64,000 nt of DNA from RYN-230 sp963723595 (GCA_963723595.1 CAVRRQ010000002.1:930001-994000); one strand, 5' to 3'; positions 21,284 through 31,400 are shown, counted from the stretch's first letter. Translations and numbers: made by a program. Notes: generated by a model from the letters alone, not told the origin.

Positions 21284-23307
21284 TGACCGCGCCCGTGCTA
21301 CCCGGGCCGTCCGGCTCGGTCCCCCTCCGCGGGGTGCCGGTGGACTGGATCCCGGCGAACCCGGCGCCGGTCAGTTCCGGGCCCGGCCGCGCCGGGCTGC
21401 CCCGCAGGGGCAGCGGCGCATGGATGAGCTCAGGCCCGGGCTCGGCCTCATCCGGCCCGAGGGGCAGCGGCGAGCCGGCCAGCTCCTCCCCCGCCGTCCG
21501 GGGCACCGTCAGGCGGAAGACGGAGCCTTTCCCGCACTCCCCCCAGGCCTGCAGCCAGCCGTTGTGCAGCCGGGCGTCCTCCAGCGCGATGGCCAGGCCG
21601 AGGCCGGTGCCGCCGGTAGTGCGGGCCCGCGCGGGGTCCGCCCGCCAGAACCGGTCGAACACCATCTGCGCCTCGGCGGCCCCGAAGCCCACGCCGTGGT
21701 CGCGGACGGCCACCGCCACCGCGTCCCGGTCCCCGGCGACCGTGACGACCACATCCCGGCCCTCGCCGTGCTCGACCGCGTTGTCCAGCAGGTTGCGGAG
21801 GATGCGCTCGACGCGGCGCCGGTCCACCTCGGCGACGCAGGGCTCAGGAGGCAGCCGGAAATCGATCCTTGTTCCACGCCGGGCCGCGAGCTGCTCAGCG
21901 TCCGCGGCGGCGCGCCGGACGAGGTCACACACGTCGGCGGACTCCGCGTCCAGCGTAGCCGCGTTCGCGTCGTAGCGGCTGATCTCCAGCAGGTCGGCGA
22001 GCAGCGACTCGAAGCGTTCCAGCTGGCCTTCCAGCAGCTCCGCGGACCGGGCCGCGGCCGGCATGAGCTGCTCCCGGCTCGCGAACAGCACGTCTGCGGC
22101 GATCCTGATCGTGGTGAGGGGGGTGCGCAGCTCGTGCGACACGTCGGAGACGAACTGCCGCTGCACCTTGGAAAGCTCCTGCAGCTCGTGCAGCTTCTCC
22201 TGGAGGCTGGCCCCCATATCGTTGAACGACCGGGCCAGCGCGGCCAGGTCGTCGGTGCCGCGGACCGGCATCCGCTCGTCCAGCTGGCCGTGGGACAGCC
22301 GCTGGGCCGCCCCGGCCGCTTCCCGGATCGGGACCACCACCCAGCGGGTAACCAGGGAGACGATGCCGACCAGCAGCGCGACCAGGGCCAGTCCGCCGAA
22401 GAGCATGGCGTGCTGCACCAGGCTCAGCGTGGCCTGCTGCTCATCCAGCGGGAAGAGGTAGTAGAGCTGGTCATGCCGGTCGATCACCCCGCCGATCGCC
22501 AGTCCGGGGGCGGCCGCGCGGCCGTGCAGGTAACGCATGAGGGTCGGGGAGGACCAGAGGTCATCCGTCCGGAAGTGCTGCTGCTCCGCGCTCACCTTGC
22601 GGGTCAGCGAGTCCGGGACACTCTCCGGGCTGAGGTTCTGGTTCCCGTACGTGCCGGCGAACGCGGAATCACCGGACGGCTGGGCGAAGATCACCACATC
22701 GAAGTTATCGCCGGGCCCGCTCAGCCCCTGCAGCGTCGAGGCCAGCGAGAGCAGCGATTTGACCCGGTCCGCGGGCGAGCCCGCCAGCCCGGTGTCGTCC
22801 CTGGCCACGGTCAGGCCCTCGGCCAGCTGGTGCGCGCCTGAGGTCCGCGCGCTGTTCAGCAGCCCGCTCTCGATCTGCTGGACCAGGAAGAACCCGAGCA
22901 CCGTGACGACCACCACGCAGATCACCAGCGTCGTGGCGGCGACCCGCAGCTGGAGTGAACGGTGCCAGCGCCGTCGCATCCGCGCGGCGACCACCCGCGC
23001 CTGGCGGTCGAGCGTCCGGAGACCGCGGCGCGTCCGGGGCGGCAGACGAGCGGCCGGCCCGCCGGACGAGCAGGGCGACCCGGGATCGGCCGGGAGGCTG
23101 GCCCAGGCCCAGGCCGGGCAGTACGCCCGCGGGCTCCGCGGCCCCAGGCCCGGGCAGCATCAGGCTGCCTGCGGTAAGGCCGCCGACCGGGATCGCCCCG
23201 CCGGACATGCCGCCGCCAGCTATACCGCCACCAGGCAGTCCGCTGCCGGGCAATCCGCTACCGCGCGGCCCGCGCCCCGCCTCGCTGCTGCTCGCTGCCC
23301 CCTCCAT
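21276..23307 (-). CDS. mtrB: MtrB sensor histidine kinase
   Basis: Membrane kinase partner of MtrA that governs cell-wall and division genes. Two membrane segments flank an extracellular sensor, then HAMP, the H-box SHELRTPLT, the N-box NLLDNAVEHG and G-boxes DHGVGFG and GGTGLGLAI. The C-terminal tail is Pro/Gly-rich. The conserved frame begins at a GTG at 22994 that has no ribosome site and would leave 391 empty bases after mtrA. An ATG at 23307 with AAGGG upstream opens a Gly/Pro-rich N-terminus in another frame. One extra base between the two (about 23050) joins them into 676 residues; upstream frames are free of stops. The start is therefore inferred; the catalytic part is certain. Confidence 0.85.
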
Positions 23308-23385
23308 CGCCCTTCTTCACACCGATCGGGACACTCCCGGCCCTGGTGACCCGCCCTGCTGGCCGGGCCGGGGCCGGCTCCTTGA

Positions 23386-24072
23386 TCAGGCCGGTCCTGC
23401 CTTATAACCCACGCCGCGTACGGTCACCACGATCTCCGGGTGCTCCGGATCCTTCTCGATCTTGGCCCGGAGCCGCTGCACATGCACGTTAACCAGGCGG
23501 GTGTCCGCCGCGTGCCGGTAACCCCAGACCTGCTCCAGCAGGACCTCGCGGGTGAACACCTGGCGCGGCTTGCGGGCCAGCGCTACCAGCAGGTCGAACT
23601 CCAGCGGGGTCAGGCTGACCGGCCGCCCGTTGCGCTTGACCGAGTGCCCCGCCACGTCGATCTCTACGTCCACGATCTGCAGCATCTCGGGCGCCGGGTC
23701 ATCGGTCCGGCGGAGCCTGGCCCGGACCCGCGCGATCAGTTCCTTCGACTTGAACGGCTTGACAATGTAGTCATCCGCGCCGGACTCGAGCCCCAGGACC
23801 ACGTCAACAGTGTCGCTCTTGGCGGTGAGCATGACGATAGGCACACCGGATTCGGTGCGGATCTGCCGGCAGACGTCTATCCCGTCGATGCCCGGCAGCA
23901 TCAGGTCGAGCAGCACGAGGTCGGGATGACTGTCCCGGAACACCTCCAGCGCCTTGTCCCCGTCCGAGACGAAGGTTGGCTCGAATCCCTCGCCACGGAG
24001 CATGATGCCGAGCATCTCGGACAGGGCTGCGTCGTCATCGACGACGAGGACACGACCTTTCATGAGCCTCAT
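23386..24072 (-). CDS. mtrA: MtrA response regulator (OmpR family)
   Basis: A 228-residue regulator with a receiver domain (LVVDDDAALSEML, phospho-Asp in LVLLDLMLPG, K in VKPFKSKEL) and a C-terminal winged helix (REVLLEQVWGYRHAADTRLV). It is nearly identical in design to the essential mycobacterial MtrA. The ATG at 24072 overlaps the mtnA stop as ATGA, so its translation is coupled to mtnA. An internal ATG at 24063 is possible. Confidence 0.95.
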   Translation of the reverse strand: MRLMKGRVLVVDDDAALSEMLGIMLRGEGFEPTFVSDGDKALEVFRDSHPDLVLLDLMLPGIDGIDVCRQIRTESGVPIVMLTAKSDTVDVVLGLESGADDYIVKPFKSKELIARVRARLRRTDDPAPEMLQIVDVEIDVAGHSVKRNGRPVSLTPLEFDLLVALARKPRQVFTREVLLEQVWGYRHAADTRLVNVHVQRLRAKIEKDPEHPEIVVTVRGVGYKAGPA

Positions 24073-25169
24073 AGTTCCATGGAAACATCGGTGAGGGCAC
24101 TCTTCCGCGGAGCCGGAGGAGTACGTAGCAGACGTAGGTTACCCGCAGTGACGGGCTTGGTGACACCATGCTCTGTGACCAGGGCGCTGACCAGGGCAGA
24201 CGGCGTGACATCAAACGCGGGGTTATACGCTGCGCTGCCCACCGGGGCGATCACCTGCCCGCCCAGGGTGGTCACCTCCTGCTCGCTACGGTGCTCCACG
24301 ACGATCTCACTGCCAGTAGCCGTGCCGAAGTCGATCGTGGACACCGGCGCCACGACCACCAGCGGGACGCCGTGGTACTTCGCGAGCACCGCGAGGCTGT
24401 AGGTGCCCACCTTATTGGCCACGCTGCCGTCCGCCGCGATCCGGTCCGCGCCGGTGAGCACCGCATCCACCGCGCCGCTCGCCATCAGCCCGGCGGCCGC
24501 GGAGTCCGGCAGCACCGCGTAGTCGATGCCCGCCCGCTGCGCTTCGTAGGCGGTGAGCCGGGCTCCCTGCAGCAGGGGGCGGGTCTCGTCCACCCAGAGC
24601 CGGGCCAGCCGCCCGGCCTGGTGGGCGGCCAGGATCACCGCGAAGGCCGTCCCGCCGCCCGCCGAGACCAGCGCCCCGGTGTTGCAGTGCGTGAGAACCC
24701 GGGCGCCCTCCGGTATCAGGCTGAGGCCGTGCCGGGCCATCGCCGCGCTGGCGTCGGCGTCATCAGCCGCGATGGCCCGCGCCTCGGCCAGGGCGGCATC
24801 CCGGGCGGACCGTTGGGGCTCCTGGTTGTGGTGGTGCGGATCCGGGTCGGCGGCGAGCGCGGCCTGGTAGGCGGCCAGCGCGCGGCGGGTGCCCCAGGCC
24901 AGGTTCACGGCGGTCGGCCGGGCTTCGCAGAGCAGCCGGGCCGCGGCGGCCACGTCATCGCCCCGGCCGGCGGCCAGCGCGACCCCGAACGCGCCGGCCA
25001 CGCCGAGCACGGGCGCGCCGCGGATAACCAGGCGGCGGATCGCATCCACCAGTTCGGGAACGGTTTCGCAGGTCAGGACCTTCTCCTCGGCCGGCAGCCG
25101 GGTCTGGTCGAGCAGGGCGACCGCTGGCCCGCGGGGCGGGTCGAGCCACTGCAACGTGGGCACGTTCAT
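24069..25169 (-). CDS. mtnA: S-methyl-5-thioribose-1-phosphate isomerase
   Basis: A methionine-salvage enzyme that converts methylthioribose-1-P to methylthioribulose-1-P. The 366 residues include RGAPVLGVAGAFG, the catalytic Cys in LTHCNTGAL and the catalytic Asp in LTGADRIAADGS. It is the first gene of the operon with mtrA, mtrB and lpqB; the stop overlaps the mtrA start. In M. tuberculosis tmk holds this position. It is divergent from the 25371 gene across 200 bp. Confidence 0.92.
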   Translation of the reverse strand: MNVPTLQWLDPPRGPAVALLDQTRLPAEEKVLTCETVPELVDAIRRLVIRGAPVLGVAGAFGVALAAGRGDDVAAAARLLCEARPTAVNLAWGTRRALAAYQAALAADPDPHHHNQEPQRSARDAALAEARAIAADDADASAAMARHGLSLIPEGARVLTHCNTGALVSAGGGTAFAVILAAHQAGRLARLWVDETRPLLQGARLTAYEAQRAGIDYAVLPDSAAAGLMASGAVDAVLTGADRIAADGSVANKVGTYSLAVLAKYHGVPLVVVAPVSTIDFGTATGSEIVVEHRSEQEVTTLGGQVIAPVGSAAYNPAFDVTPSALVSALVTEHGVTKPVTAGNLRLLRTPPAPRKSALTDVSMEL

Positions 25170-25370
25170 GATCTGAGTCTGCCTCCCGGCCCGGGCCAGG
25201 TCGAACGAGCGGCCGCGGGGGCGGCCAGGCCTGGTTCCGGCCCGGCGCTGTTCCGCTGGCTGGACTTCATGACGCCCCCGCTTCGTGCGAGTATGGGCGC
25301 CAGCGGGGACGAGGGGGCCAGCCCGGCTATCGGCGAGCAGTTCTGCGGCCGCGTGCCGCGAAGGAGAACC

Positions 25371-26817
25371 ATGACAGACAGTCCGTCGTCGGACGCGCCA
25401 GGGGACGGGCAGGCCCAGCGGCCCCAGCCATGGTTCCCGCCCGGCGGCGGGTACGGCCCGGGCGGCCAGCCCCGGAACTGGGCAGCCCGGAACTGGGCAG
25501 CCCGGAACTGGGCAGCCCGGAACTGGGCAGCCCGGAACTGGGCAGCCCGGAACCGGCCAGCCGGACCCGCCTGGCTGGCCCGGGTGGAGCCAGCCAGGCT
25601 ACGCGCAGCCGGGTTCCAGCCAGCCCGGCCACAGGCAGCCCGGCCCCAGCCAGCCGGGCTACGGACCGCAGGGCTACGGGCCGCCGGCTTCCGGGCCGCC
25701 GGGCTACGGGCCGCCGCCTCCCGGCCAGTGGCCGCGGTACGGCGAGGCCGCACCCAAGCCCGGCGTGATCCCGCTCCGGCCGCTGGGCGTCGGCGAGATC
25801 CTGGACGGCGCCTTCGCCTCTATCCGCCGCAACCCCAAAGCCGTCCTGGGCCTCGCCGCCGTGGTCATGACGATCTCGGCGGTCATCTCCGCCATCATCA
25901 CCCGGACCCTGCTCAACCTGGGCGGCCTCAACCTGCCCACCCCGGGGCAGCAGCTGACGCCGGCCCAGGCCACGCACCTGGTCGGCCGGATCGTCGCGGT
26001 GGCGGTGCCGGCGTTCGGGCTGGCCCTGCTGCTGACTTTCATCGTGCAGGCCATCCTGGCCGGCCTGCTCGCCCCGATCATCGCCCGGGGAGTCGGCGGC
26101 CAGCAGATCAGCGCCGCGGACGCCTGGCGGGCCACCCGCCCGCGGCTGCCGAGCCTGCTGCTGGCTACCCTGCTGGTGCTGCTGGCCGGGCTCGGGCCGC
26201 TGCTGATCCTCGGCCTCATCGTGGGCATCGCCTTCGTGGCCGGAGCGCCCCCGGCGGTGTACGCGATCCTCGCGCTCCTGGGGCTTGCGGCCCTGGTCCT
26301 CACCATCTGGTTCTCGACCATGCTCAGCCTGGTCACGCCGGTCGTGGTCCTGGAGAACGAGAGCCCGGGCCGGGCCCTGGCCCGGTCCTGGCGCCTGGTG
26401 ACCCGGAGTTTCTGGCGGGTGTTCGGCATCACGCTGCTGGCCGGCATCATCGTGGCCGTCGCAGGCGGCATCCTGCAGCTCCCGTTCACCTTCCTCGGTG
26501 CCGTGTCGGGGAGCGGCGTCGTCGCGACCGTGATCCTGGTCATCGGCGCCATCGCGGCCGGCACCGTGACCCGGCCGATCACCGCCGGGGTGACCGTCCT
26601 GCTCTACGTGGACATGCGGATGCGCAAGGAAGGCCTGGACCTGGCGTTGCGGGCTGCGTCCGGCACCGGCCAGCCCGGGAATGGCCAGCCCGGGAATGGC
26701 CAGCCCGGCGGACCGTCCGGGGACGACTTCGCCACCGTGTGGCGGCCACCCTCGGCCGGCCCGGCCCCGGCTCCCGGCGCCCCTCCCACGGCCGCGGGGG
26801 CCCCGCCGCCGTGGTGA
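25371..26817 (+). CDS. Multi-pass membrane protein with Gln/Pro/Gly-rich N-terminus
   Basis: The ATG at 25371 follows AAGGAG. The N-terminal 125 residues are disordered and rich in Gln, Pro, Gly and Tyr, with a GQPGT pentapeptide repeat. They are followed by a domain starting PLGVGEILDGAF and about six membrane helices, like the GlpQ-associated/DUF7847 membrane domain of actinomycetes. The start and the body lie in different frames: CCCC at 25470-25473, against CCC in each following repeat unit, marks one extra base. With it removed the product has 481 residues. It is the first gene of the module with DUF4129, DUF4350, MoxR and DUF58, and overlaps the next gene by GTGA. Function unknown. Confidence 0.7.
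25474..25563 (+). repeat. 15-bp in-frame tandem repeat (GQPGT)
   Basis: Five exact copies of GGAACTGGGCAGCCC (starting 25474, 25489, 25504, 25519 and 25534) and one degenerate sixth copy. It encodes Gly-Gln-Pro-Gly-Thr in the frame of the downstream membrane domain. The number of units is likely variable between strains. Confidence 0.9.
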
Positions 26818-27539
26818 CCTCCGGGGGGCCGGTCGGCTCCCTGACGGGCCGCGAAGCCGGGGAGCGGCTGGCCCGCGCCGAGCTGTCCAAGGCCATCTAC
26901 CACCCGCACCAGTCACTGACCCAGCGGATCCTGAACGGGATCGGCGAACTGCTGAACGACCTGTCCCAGGCGGGGCGGGCCTTCCCGGGCGGCTGGTGGG
27001 CGGCGGTCGCGCTGGCCGCGCTGCTGGCCACGGTGATCACCGTGGTGCTGAGCCGGACCGGGCCGCTCGCCCGGTCCCGCCGGGCCGCGGGCCAGCCGTT
27101 GGGTGGCTCCGGGCCGCTCAGCGCGGCGGATCACCGGCTCCGCGCCGGCCGCCTGGCGGCCGCGGGCGATTACGCCGGGGCCATCCTGGAACGTGTCCGG
27201 GCGATCGCGCGGGAACTGGACGAGCGGGCCGTGCTCACCCCCCGGGCCGGGCGCACCGCGAACGAGATGGCCGAGGAGGCCGCCGCGGCCCTGCCCGCCG
27301 AGGCGGCCGCGCTGCGCGGCGCGGCCCTCATGTTCGACGACATCTGCTACGGCGAGCGGCCCGGTACTCAGGAGAACTACGCGCTGGTCAGCGACCTGGA
27401 CACGCGGATCAGGGCGGCCGTCCCGAAGCCCGGCGCCAGCCTGGCGGGAGCCGGGGCCAGCCTGGCCGGAGCCGGGGCAGGCACCGGCGCGGGAGCAGGA
27501 ACCGGCGGCACCGGGACGAGCGCGGGCGGAGCGACATGA
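26814..27539 (+). CDS. DUF4129 membrane protein
   Basis: A 241-residue protein. An N-terminal amphipathic stretch (LSKAIYHPHQSLTQRILNGI) and one membrane helix (about 62-82) are followed by a cytosolic DUF4129 domain with LTPRAGRTANEMAEEA and FDDICYGERPGTQENY. The tail is a short Gly/Ala repeat. The start GTG overlaps the upstream stop, and its own stop overlaps the next ATG. DUF4129 proteins accompany MoxR and DUF58 proteins; the molecular role is unknown. Confidence 0.8.
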   Translation: MTSGGPVGSLTGREAGERLARAELSKAIYHPHQSLTQRILNGIGELLNDLSQAGRAFPGGWWAAVALAALLATVITVVLSRTGPLARSRRAAGQPLGGSGPLSAADHRLRAGRLAAAGDYAGAILERVRAIARELDERAVLTPRAGRTANEMAEEAAAALPAEAAALRGAALMFDDICYGERPGTQENYALVSDLDTRIRAAVPKPGASLAGAGASLAGAGAGTGAGAGTGGTGTSAGGAT

Positions 27540-28933
27540 CCGGCCCGGCACCGGTGCTCACCGGCCCGGGCCCGGGCCTGGACGCGCCCGGGCCGGCCAG
27601 CGCCGCCGCACCCGGGGCCGCCAGCCTGGCCGCGCCCCGTCTCGCGGGCCGGGCCGCGCCGCCACCGGGCGGCCCGCTGCGCCGCTGGCGGGCGCCGCTC
27701 GCCGTGCTGGCGCTGGTCCTGCTGGGCGGGATCGTGATCGCACTGCTCACGCCCGCCCCGCCGACCACCGGCTACCTCGATCCGGGCAATCCCGGGCCGC
27801 AGGGCACCCGGGCACTGGCCGACCTCCTGGCCCAGCGCGGGCAGACGGTGGTCCGGGCGGACAGCGTGACGGCGGCCCTCGCGGCAGCCCGGGCCGGTGA
27901 CCCGGACGCCGCCTCCGACACGGGCGCCGGCGGGCCGGCCGGACCGGGCCACGCCCCGGCGCTGGTCATCACCAGTCCCTACCTGCTCAGCCGGGCGCAG
28001 CTGGGTGACTTGGCCCGGCTGCCCGTGAACGTGATGGTGGCGGAGCCGGACAGCGCCGTGCTGGCCGCGCTGAACCGGCAGGCCACCGTAGCCGCCGGAA
28101 CCACCGGGCCCACCGGAACCACCGGGCCGCAGGTCACAGTGGCAGGCGCTGACGAGGTCCGCGCGGTCCTCCCGGGCTGCCCGCTGTCCGCTGCGGCGGT
28201 GGCCGGCGACGCCGCGATGGGCGGCGTGCTCCTGCGGGTCAGCAGCGCGGCCGCCCCCGGCGCGGGCGGCACGCCCGCCGGCGCGCCCGCCGCGGCGGCC
28301 GAGTGCTACCGCGTGGACGGGCATCCCACCCTGATCCGCTACCAGGCCAGGGGACGCACGATCACCGTGCTGGGCAGCGGCGTGCCGCTGACCAACGCCG
28401 CCCTGGCCCACCGCGGGAACGCGGCCCTGGCGCTGAACCTGCTGCGTGGCAGCCCGCGGGTCGTCTGGCTGGTGCCCAGCCCCCCGGCCATCACCGCGGC
28501 TGGGCCGAAAACGCTGTTCCAGGAGATCCCCGGGCCGGCCTACCTGGTGACGCTGCAGCTGTTCGTCGCGGCCGGGCTGGCCGCGCTGTGGCGCACCCGG
28601 CGGCTCGGCCCGCTGGTCGCCGAGCCGCTTCCCGTGGTGGTCCGTGCGTCGGAGACCGTGGAGGGGCACGGCCGGCTCTACCGGTCCCGGCGGTCCCGGA
28701 GCCGCGCGGCGGCGGTCCTGCGCGACGCGGCCCGGCACCGGATCACGGCCCGGCTCGCGCTGCCGGCGGACGCGGACGCCGGCGCGGTAAGTGCGGCGGT
28801 GGCCGGCCTGACCGGACGCGAGCCCGGCGCGGTCCAGGCCATCCTGTACGGGCCGGCGCCCCGCGACGATGCGGCGCTCGTCGCGCTGGGGCAGGATATT
28901 GACGCTCTCGAGGGAGAGGTACGCACGCAGTGA
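27536..28933 (+). CDS. DUF4350 membrane protein
   Basis: A 465-residue protein. After a Pro/Ala-rich start there is a membrane helix (about 51-72). A DUF4350 domain follows, opening with GYLDPGNPGPQGTRALADLL and including VITSPYLLS and GNAALALNLL. A second helix lies near residues 335-358, before a basic cytosolic tail. Start and stop overlap the neighbouring genes (ATGA, GTGA). It is a module member of unknown mechanism. Confidence 0.8.
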   Translation: MTGPAPVLTGPGPGLDAPGPASAAAPGAASLAAPRLAGRAAPPPGGPLRRWRAPLAVLALVLLGGIVIALLTPAPPTTGYLDPGNPGPQGTRALADLLAQRGQTVVRADSVTAALAAARAGDPDAASDTGAGGPAGPGHAPALVITSPYLLSRAQLGDLARLPVNVMVAEPDSAVLAALNRQATVAAGTTGPTGTTGPQVTVAGADEVRAVLPGCPLSAAAVAGDAAMGGVLLRVSSAAAPGAGGTPAGAPAAAAECYRVDGHPTLIRYQARGRTITVLGSGVPLTNAALAHRGNAALALNLLRGSPRVVWLVPSPPAITAAGPKTLFQEIPGPAYLVTLQLFVAAGLAALWRTRRLGPLVAEPLPVVVRASETVEGHGRLYRSRRSRSRAAAVLRDAARHRITARLALPADADAGAVSAAVAGLTGREPGAVQAILYGPAPRDDAALVALGQDIDALEGEVRTQ

Positions 28934-29961
28934 CCGCCGAACACCAGGCCCCGACCGCCGAATACCAGGCCCAGGCCGCCGGACACCAGGCCGCCGGACA
29001 CCAGGCCCTGGACGCCGACGTACGGGGCGCGCTCGAAGCGGTGCGCGCCGAGGTCAGCAAGGCCATCATCGGCCAGGACCCGGTCCTGACCGGGCTGGTG
29101 ATCTGCCTGCTCTGCCGGGGTCATGTCCTGCTCGAAGGCGTGCCCGGGGTAGCCAAGACCCTGCTGGTGCGCTCCCTGGCCGCCGCGCTGTCCCTGCGCA
29201 GCACCCGGATCCAGTTCACCCCGGACCTGATGCCGGGTGACGTGACCGGCTCGCTGGTCTACGACGCGAAGACCGCCCTCTTCCAGTTCCGCGAAGGTCC
29301 GGTGTTCACCAACCTGCTGCTCGCCGACGAGATCAACCGGACCCCGCCGAAGACGCAGGCCGCGCTGCTCGAAGCCATGGAAGAGCGGCAGGTGTCGGTG
29401 GAAGGCCAGCCCCGGCCGCTGCCCCAGCCGTTCCTGGTCGCGGCGACCCAGAACCCGGTGGAGTACGAGGGGACCTATCCCCTGCCCGAGGCGCAGCTGG
29501 ACCGCTTCCTGGTCAAGCTGACCGTCGAGCTGCCCGGCCGGGACGACGAAATCGGCATCCTGGCCCGGCACGCGGCCGGATTTGACCCCGGCAACCTCGC
29601 GGCCACCGGGATCAAGCCGGTGGCCGGCCCGGCCGAGCTGGCCGCGGCGTCCGCGGCGGTCCGCGAGGTCCGGGTGGCCGCGGAGGTGGCTGGCTACATC
29701 GTGGACCTGTGCCGTGCCACCCGGCAGTCGCCGTCGCTGCGCCTGGGGGTGTCGCCGCGCGGGGCCACCGCGCTGCAGGCCACCAGCCGGGCCTGGGCCT
29801 GGCTGGCCGGCCGCGACTATGTGACGCCGGACGACGTGAAGGCGCTGGCCCGGCCGACGTTGCGGCACCGGATCCAGCTCCGCCCGGAAGCGGAGATCGA
29901 GGGCGCGTCGGCGGACGGCGTGCTCGAGGCGGTCCTGGCCTCCGTCCCCGTACCGCGGTGA
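28930..29961 (+). CDS. MoxR-family AAA+ ATPase
   Basis: A 343-residue AAA+ protein with Walker A GVPGVAKT, Walker B LLLADEINR, sensor-1 AATQNPVEYEGTYPLPEAQ and arginine finger LDRF. MoxR ATPases act as chaperones on partner complexes, typically with DUF58 proteins, in envelope and stress responses. The GTG start overlaps the DUF4350 stop. The N-terminal 35 residues hold short Gln/Ala/His repeats. The 3' end is triplicated by a 33-bp repeat. Confidence 0.9.
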   Translation: MTAEHQAPTAEYQAQAAGHQAAGHQALDADVRGALEAVRAEVSKAIIGQDPVLTGLVICLLCRGHVLLEGVPGVAKTLLVRSLAAALSLRSTRIQFTPDLMPGDVTGSLVYDAKTALFQFREGPVFTNLLLADEINRTPPKTQAALLEAMEERQVSVEGQPRPLPQPFLVAATQNPVEYEGTYPLPEAQLDRFLVKLTVELPGRDDEIGILARHAAGFDPGNLAATGIKPVAGPAELAAASAAVREVRVAAEVAGYIVDLCRATRQSPSLRLGVSPRGATALQATSRAWAWLAGRDYVTPDDVKALARPTLRHRIQLRPEAEIEGASADGVLEAVLASVPVPR

Positions 29962-30027
29962 CCAGTCCCCCGCGGAATCCCCGTACCGCGGTGACCAGTC
30001 CCCCGCGGAATCCCCGTACCGCGGTGA
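29946..30027 (+). repeat. 33-bp repeat carrying the moxR stop codon, 3 copies
   Basis: CCCCGTACCGCGGTGA occurs at 29946-29961 (the real end of moxR), 29979-29994 and 30012-30027, separated by CCAGTCCCCCGCGGAAT. The TGA stays in the same phase because 33 is divisible by three. The array pushes the DUF58 gene about 66 bases further away. Confidence 0.92.
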
Positions 30028-30034
30028 TCCCCTG

Positions 30035-31327
30035 ATGGCGCTGACCGGCCGCGCGGCCGTGGCGGCACTGCTCGGCGCCCTCGTCGTGCTGGCCTTCCGG
30101 AACGGCGCGGCCCTCCTGGCCGTCAACGCGCTGCTGCTGGCCGGGATCCTCGCCGACCTGATGCTGGCGGCCAGCGTCCGGCGGCTGCGGGTCACCCGGT
30201 CCGGGGACACGCGGGTGCTGCTGGGCGAGTCGGCGTCGGCCGCGGTGACCGTGCACAACCCGGGCCGCCGGCCGCTGCGGGCCCAGGTCCGCGCCGCCTG
30301 GCCGCCGAGCGCGCACCCGGAGCCGGGGCAGGCGGCGCTGACCGCCGCGAAAGGCGGCCAGGCCACGCTGGTCAGCACGCTCACCCCGGACCGGCGTGGC
30401 GACAAGGTCTCCGCGTCGGTCATCGTCCGCTCGTTCGGGCCGCTGGGGCTGGCCGCCCGGCAGGGCCGTCTCCGCGTGGGGTGGAGCGTGCGGGTGCTGC
30501 CGCCGTTCGGCAGCCGGCGGCACCTGGGCGAGAAGCTGTCCCAGCTGCGCCAGCTCGACGGCCAGCACCGCTCGCTGCTGCGCGGGCCGGGTACCGAGTT
30601 CGACTCGCTGCGCGAGTATGTCATCGGCGACGATGTCCGGTCGATCGACTGGCGGGCCGCGGCCCGCCGGGGTGACGTGATGGTCCGGACCTGGCGGCCC
30701 GAGCGCGACCGCCGGATCCTGATCGTCCTGGATACCGGGCGGACCTCGGCGGGCCGGGTCGGCGGCATCCCGCGGCTGGACGCCTCGATGGACGCCACGC
30801 TGCTGCTGGCCGCGCTCGCGGCCCGGGCCGGTGACCGGGTCAACCTGATCGCGTTCGACCGCCGGGTGCGGGCCCGGGTCCTGGGCGCCCCGCGGTCTTC
30901 GCTGCTGGCCTCCTTCACCACGGTCATGGCGCCGCTGGACGCCGAGCTGACCGAGACCGACATGGCCGCGATGGTCAGCGCGGTGCTCACCGTGGCCCGG
31001 CACCGCTGCCTGGTCGTGCTGCTCACCGACCTCAATCCGGCGGTGATCGAGGAGGGCCTGCTGCCCCGGCTGGGGCCGCTGGTGTCCCGGAACATGGTCA
31101 TGATCGCGGCGGTGGCCGACCCGCGGGTGGCGGAGATGGCGGCGGCCCGGGGTGATGTGGGCCGCCTCTACGACGCCGCCGCAGCCGAGGGCGCGCAGGC
31201 CGAGCGGCACCGGATCTCGGCCCGGCTGCGGCGCCAGGGCGTGAGCGTGGTGGATGCCCCGCCGGACCGGCTGCCGTCCGCGCTGGCCGACGCCTACCTG
31301 GAACTCAAGGCCACCGGCCGCCTCTAA
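30035..31327 (+). CDS. DUF58 membrane protein (VWA-like)
   Basis: A 430-residue protein with two N-terminal membrane helices (residues 7-45) and the DUF58 signature in order: FDSLREYVIGDDVRSIDWRA, then MVRTWRPERDR, then a von Willebrand-like strand LIVLDTGRTSAG. The metal site usually reads DxSxS; here it is DTGRT, so the first Ser is Gly. It partners the MoxR ATPase. There is no overlap with moxR because of the repeat array. Confidence 0.88.
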   Translation: MALTGRAAVAALLGALVVLAFRNGAALLAVNALLLAGILADLMLAASVRRLRVTRSGDTRVLLGESASAAVTVHNPGRRPLRAQVRAAWPPSAHPEPGQAALTAAKGGQATLVSTLTPDRRGDKVSASVIVRSFGPLGLAARQGRLRVGWSVRVLPPFGSRRHLGEKLSQLRQLDGQHRSLLRGPGTEFDSLREYVIGDDVRSIDWRAAARRGDVMVRTWRPERDRRILIVLDTGRTSAGRVGGIPRLDASMDATLLLAALAARAGDRVNLIAFDRRVRARVLGAPRSSLLASFTTVMAPLDAELTETDMAAMVSAVLTVARHRCLVVLLTDLNPAVIEEGLLPRLGPLVSRNMVMIAAVADPRVAEMAAARGDVGRLYDAAAAEGAQAERHRISARLRRQGVSVVDAPPDRLPSALADAYLELKATGRL

Positions 31328-31400
31328 CGATCCGTTCCACGCTGGTCCCGGCCGGCCACTGAATCAGCGCGCCGCGGCAACTGGATCAGCCAGCCAGGCT

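Noticed and set aside
24168..25370. Long plus-strand frame opposite mtnA leading into the 25.4-kb gene
   Set aside because: The part opposite mtnA is antisense shadow; the ribosome site and ATG at 25371 mark the true start.
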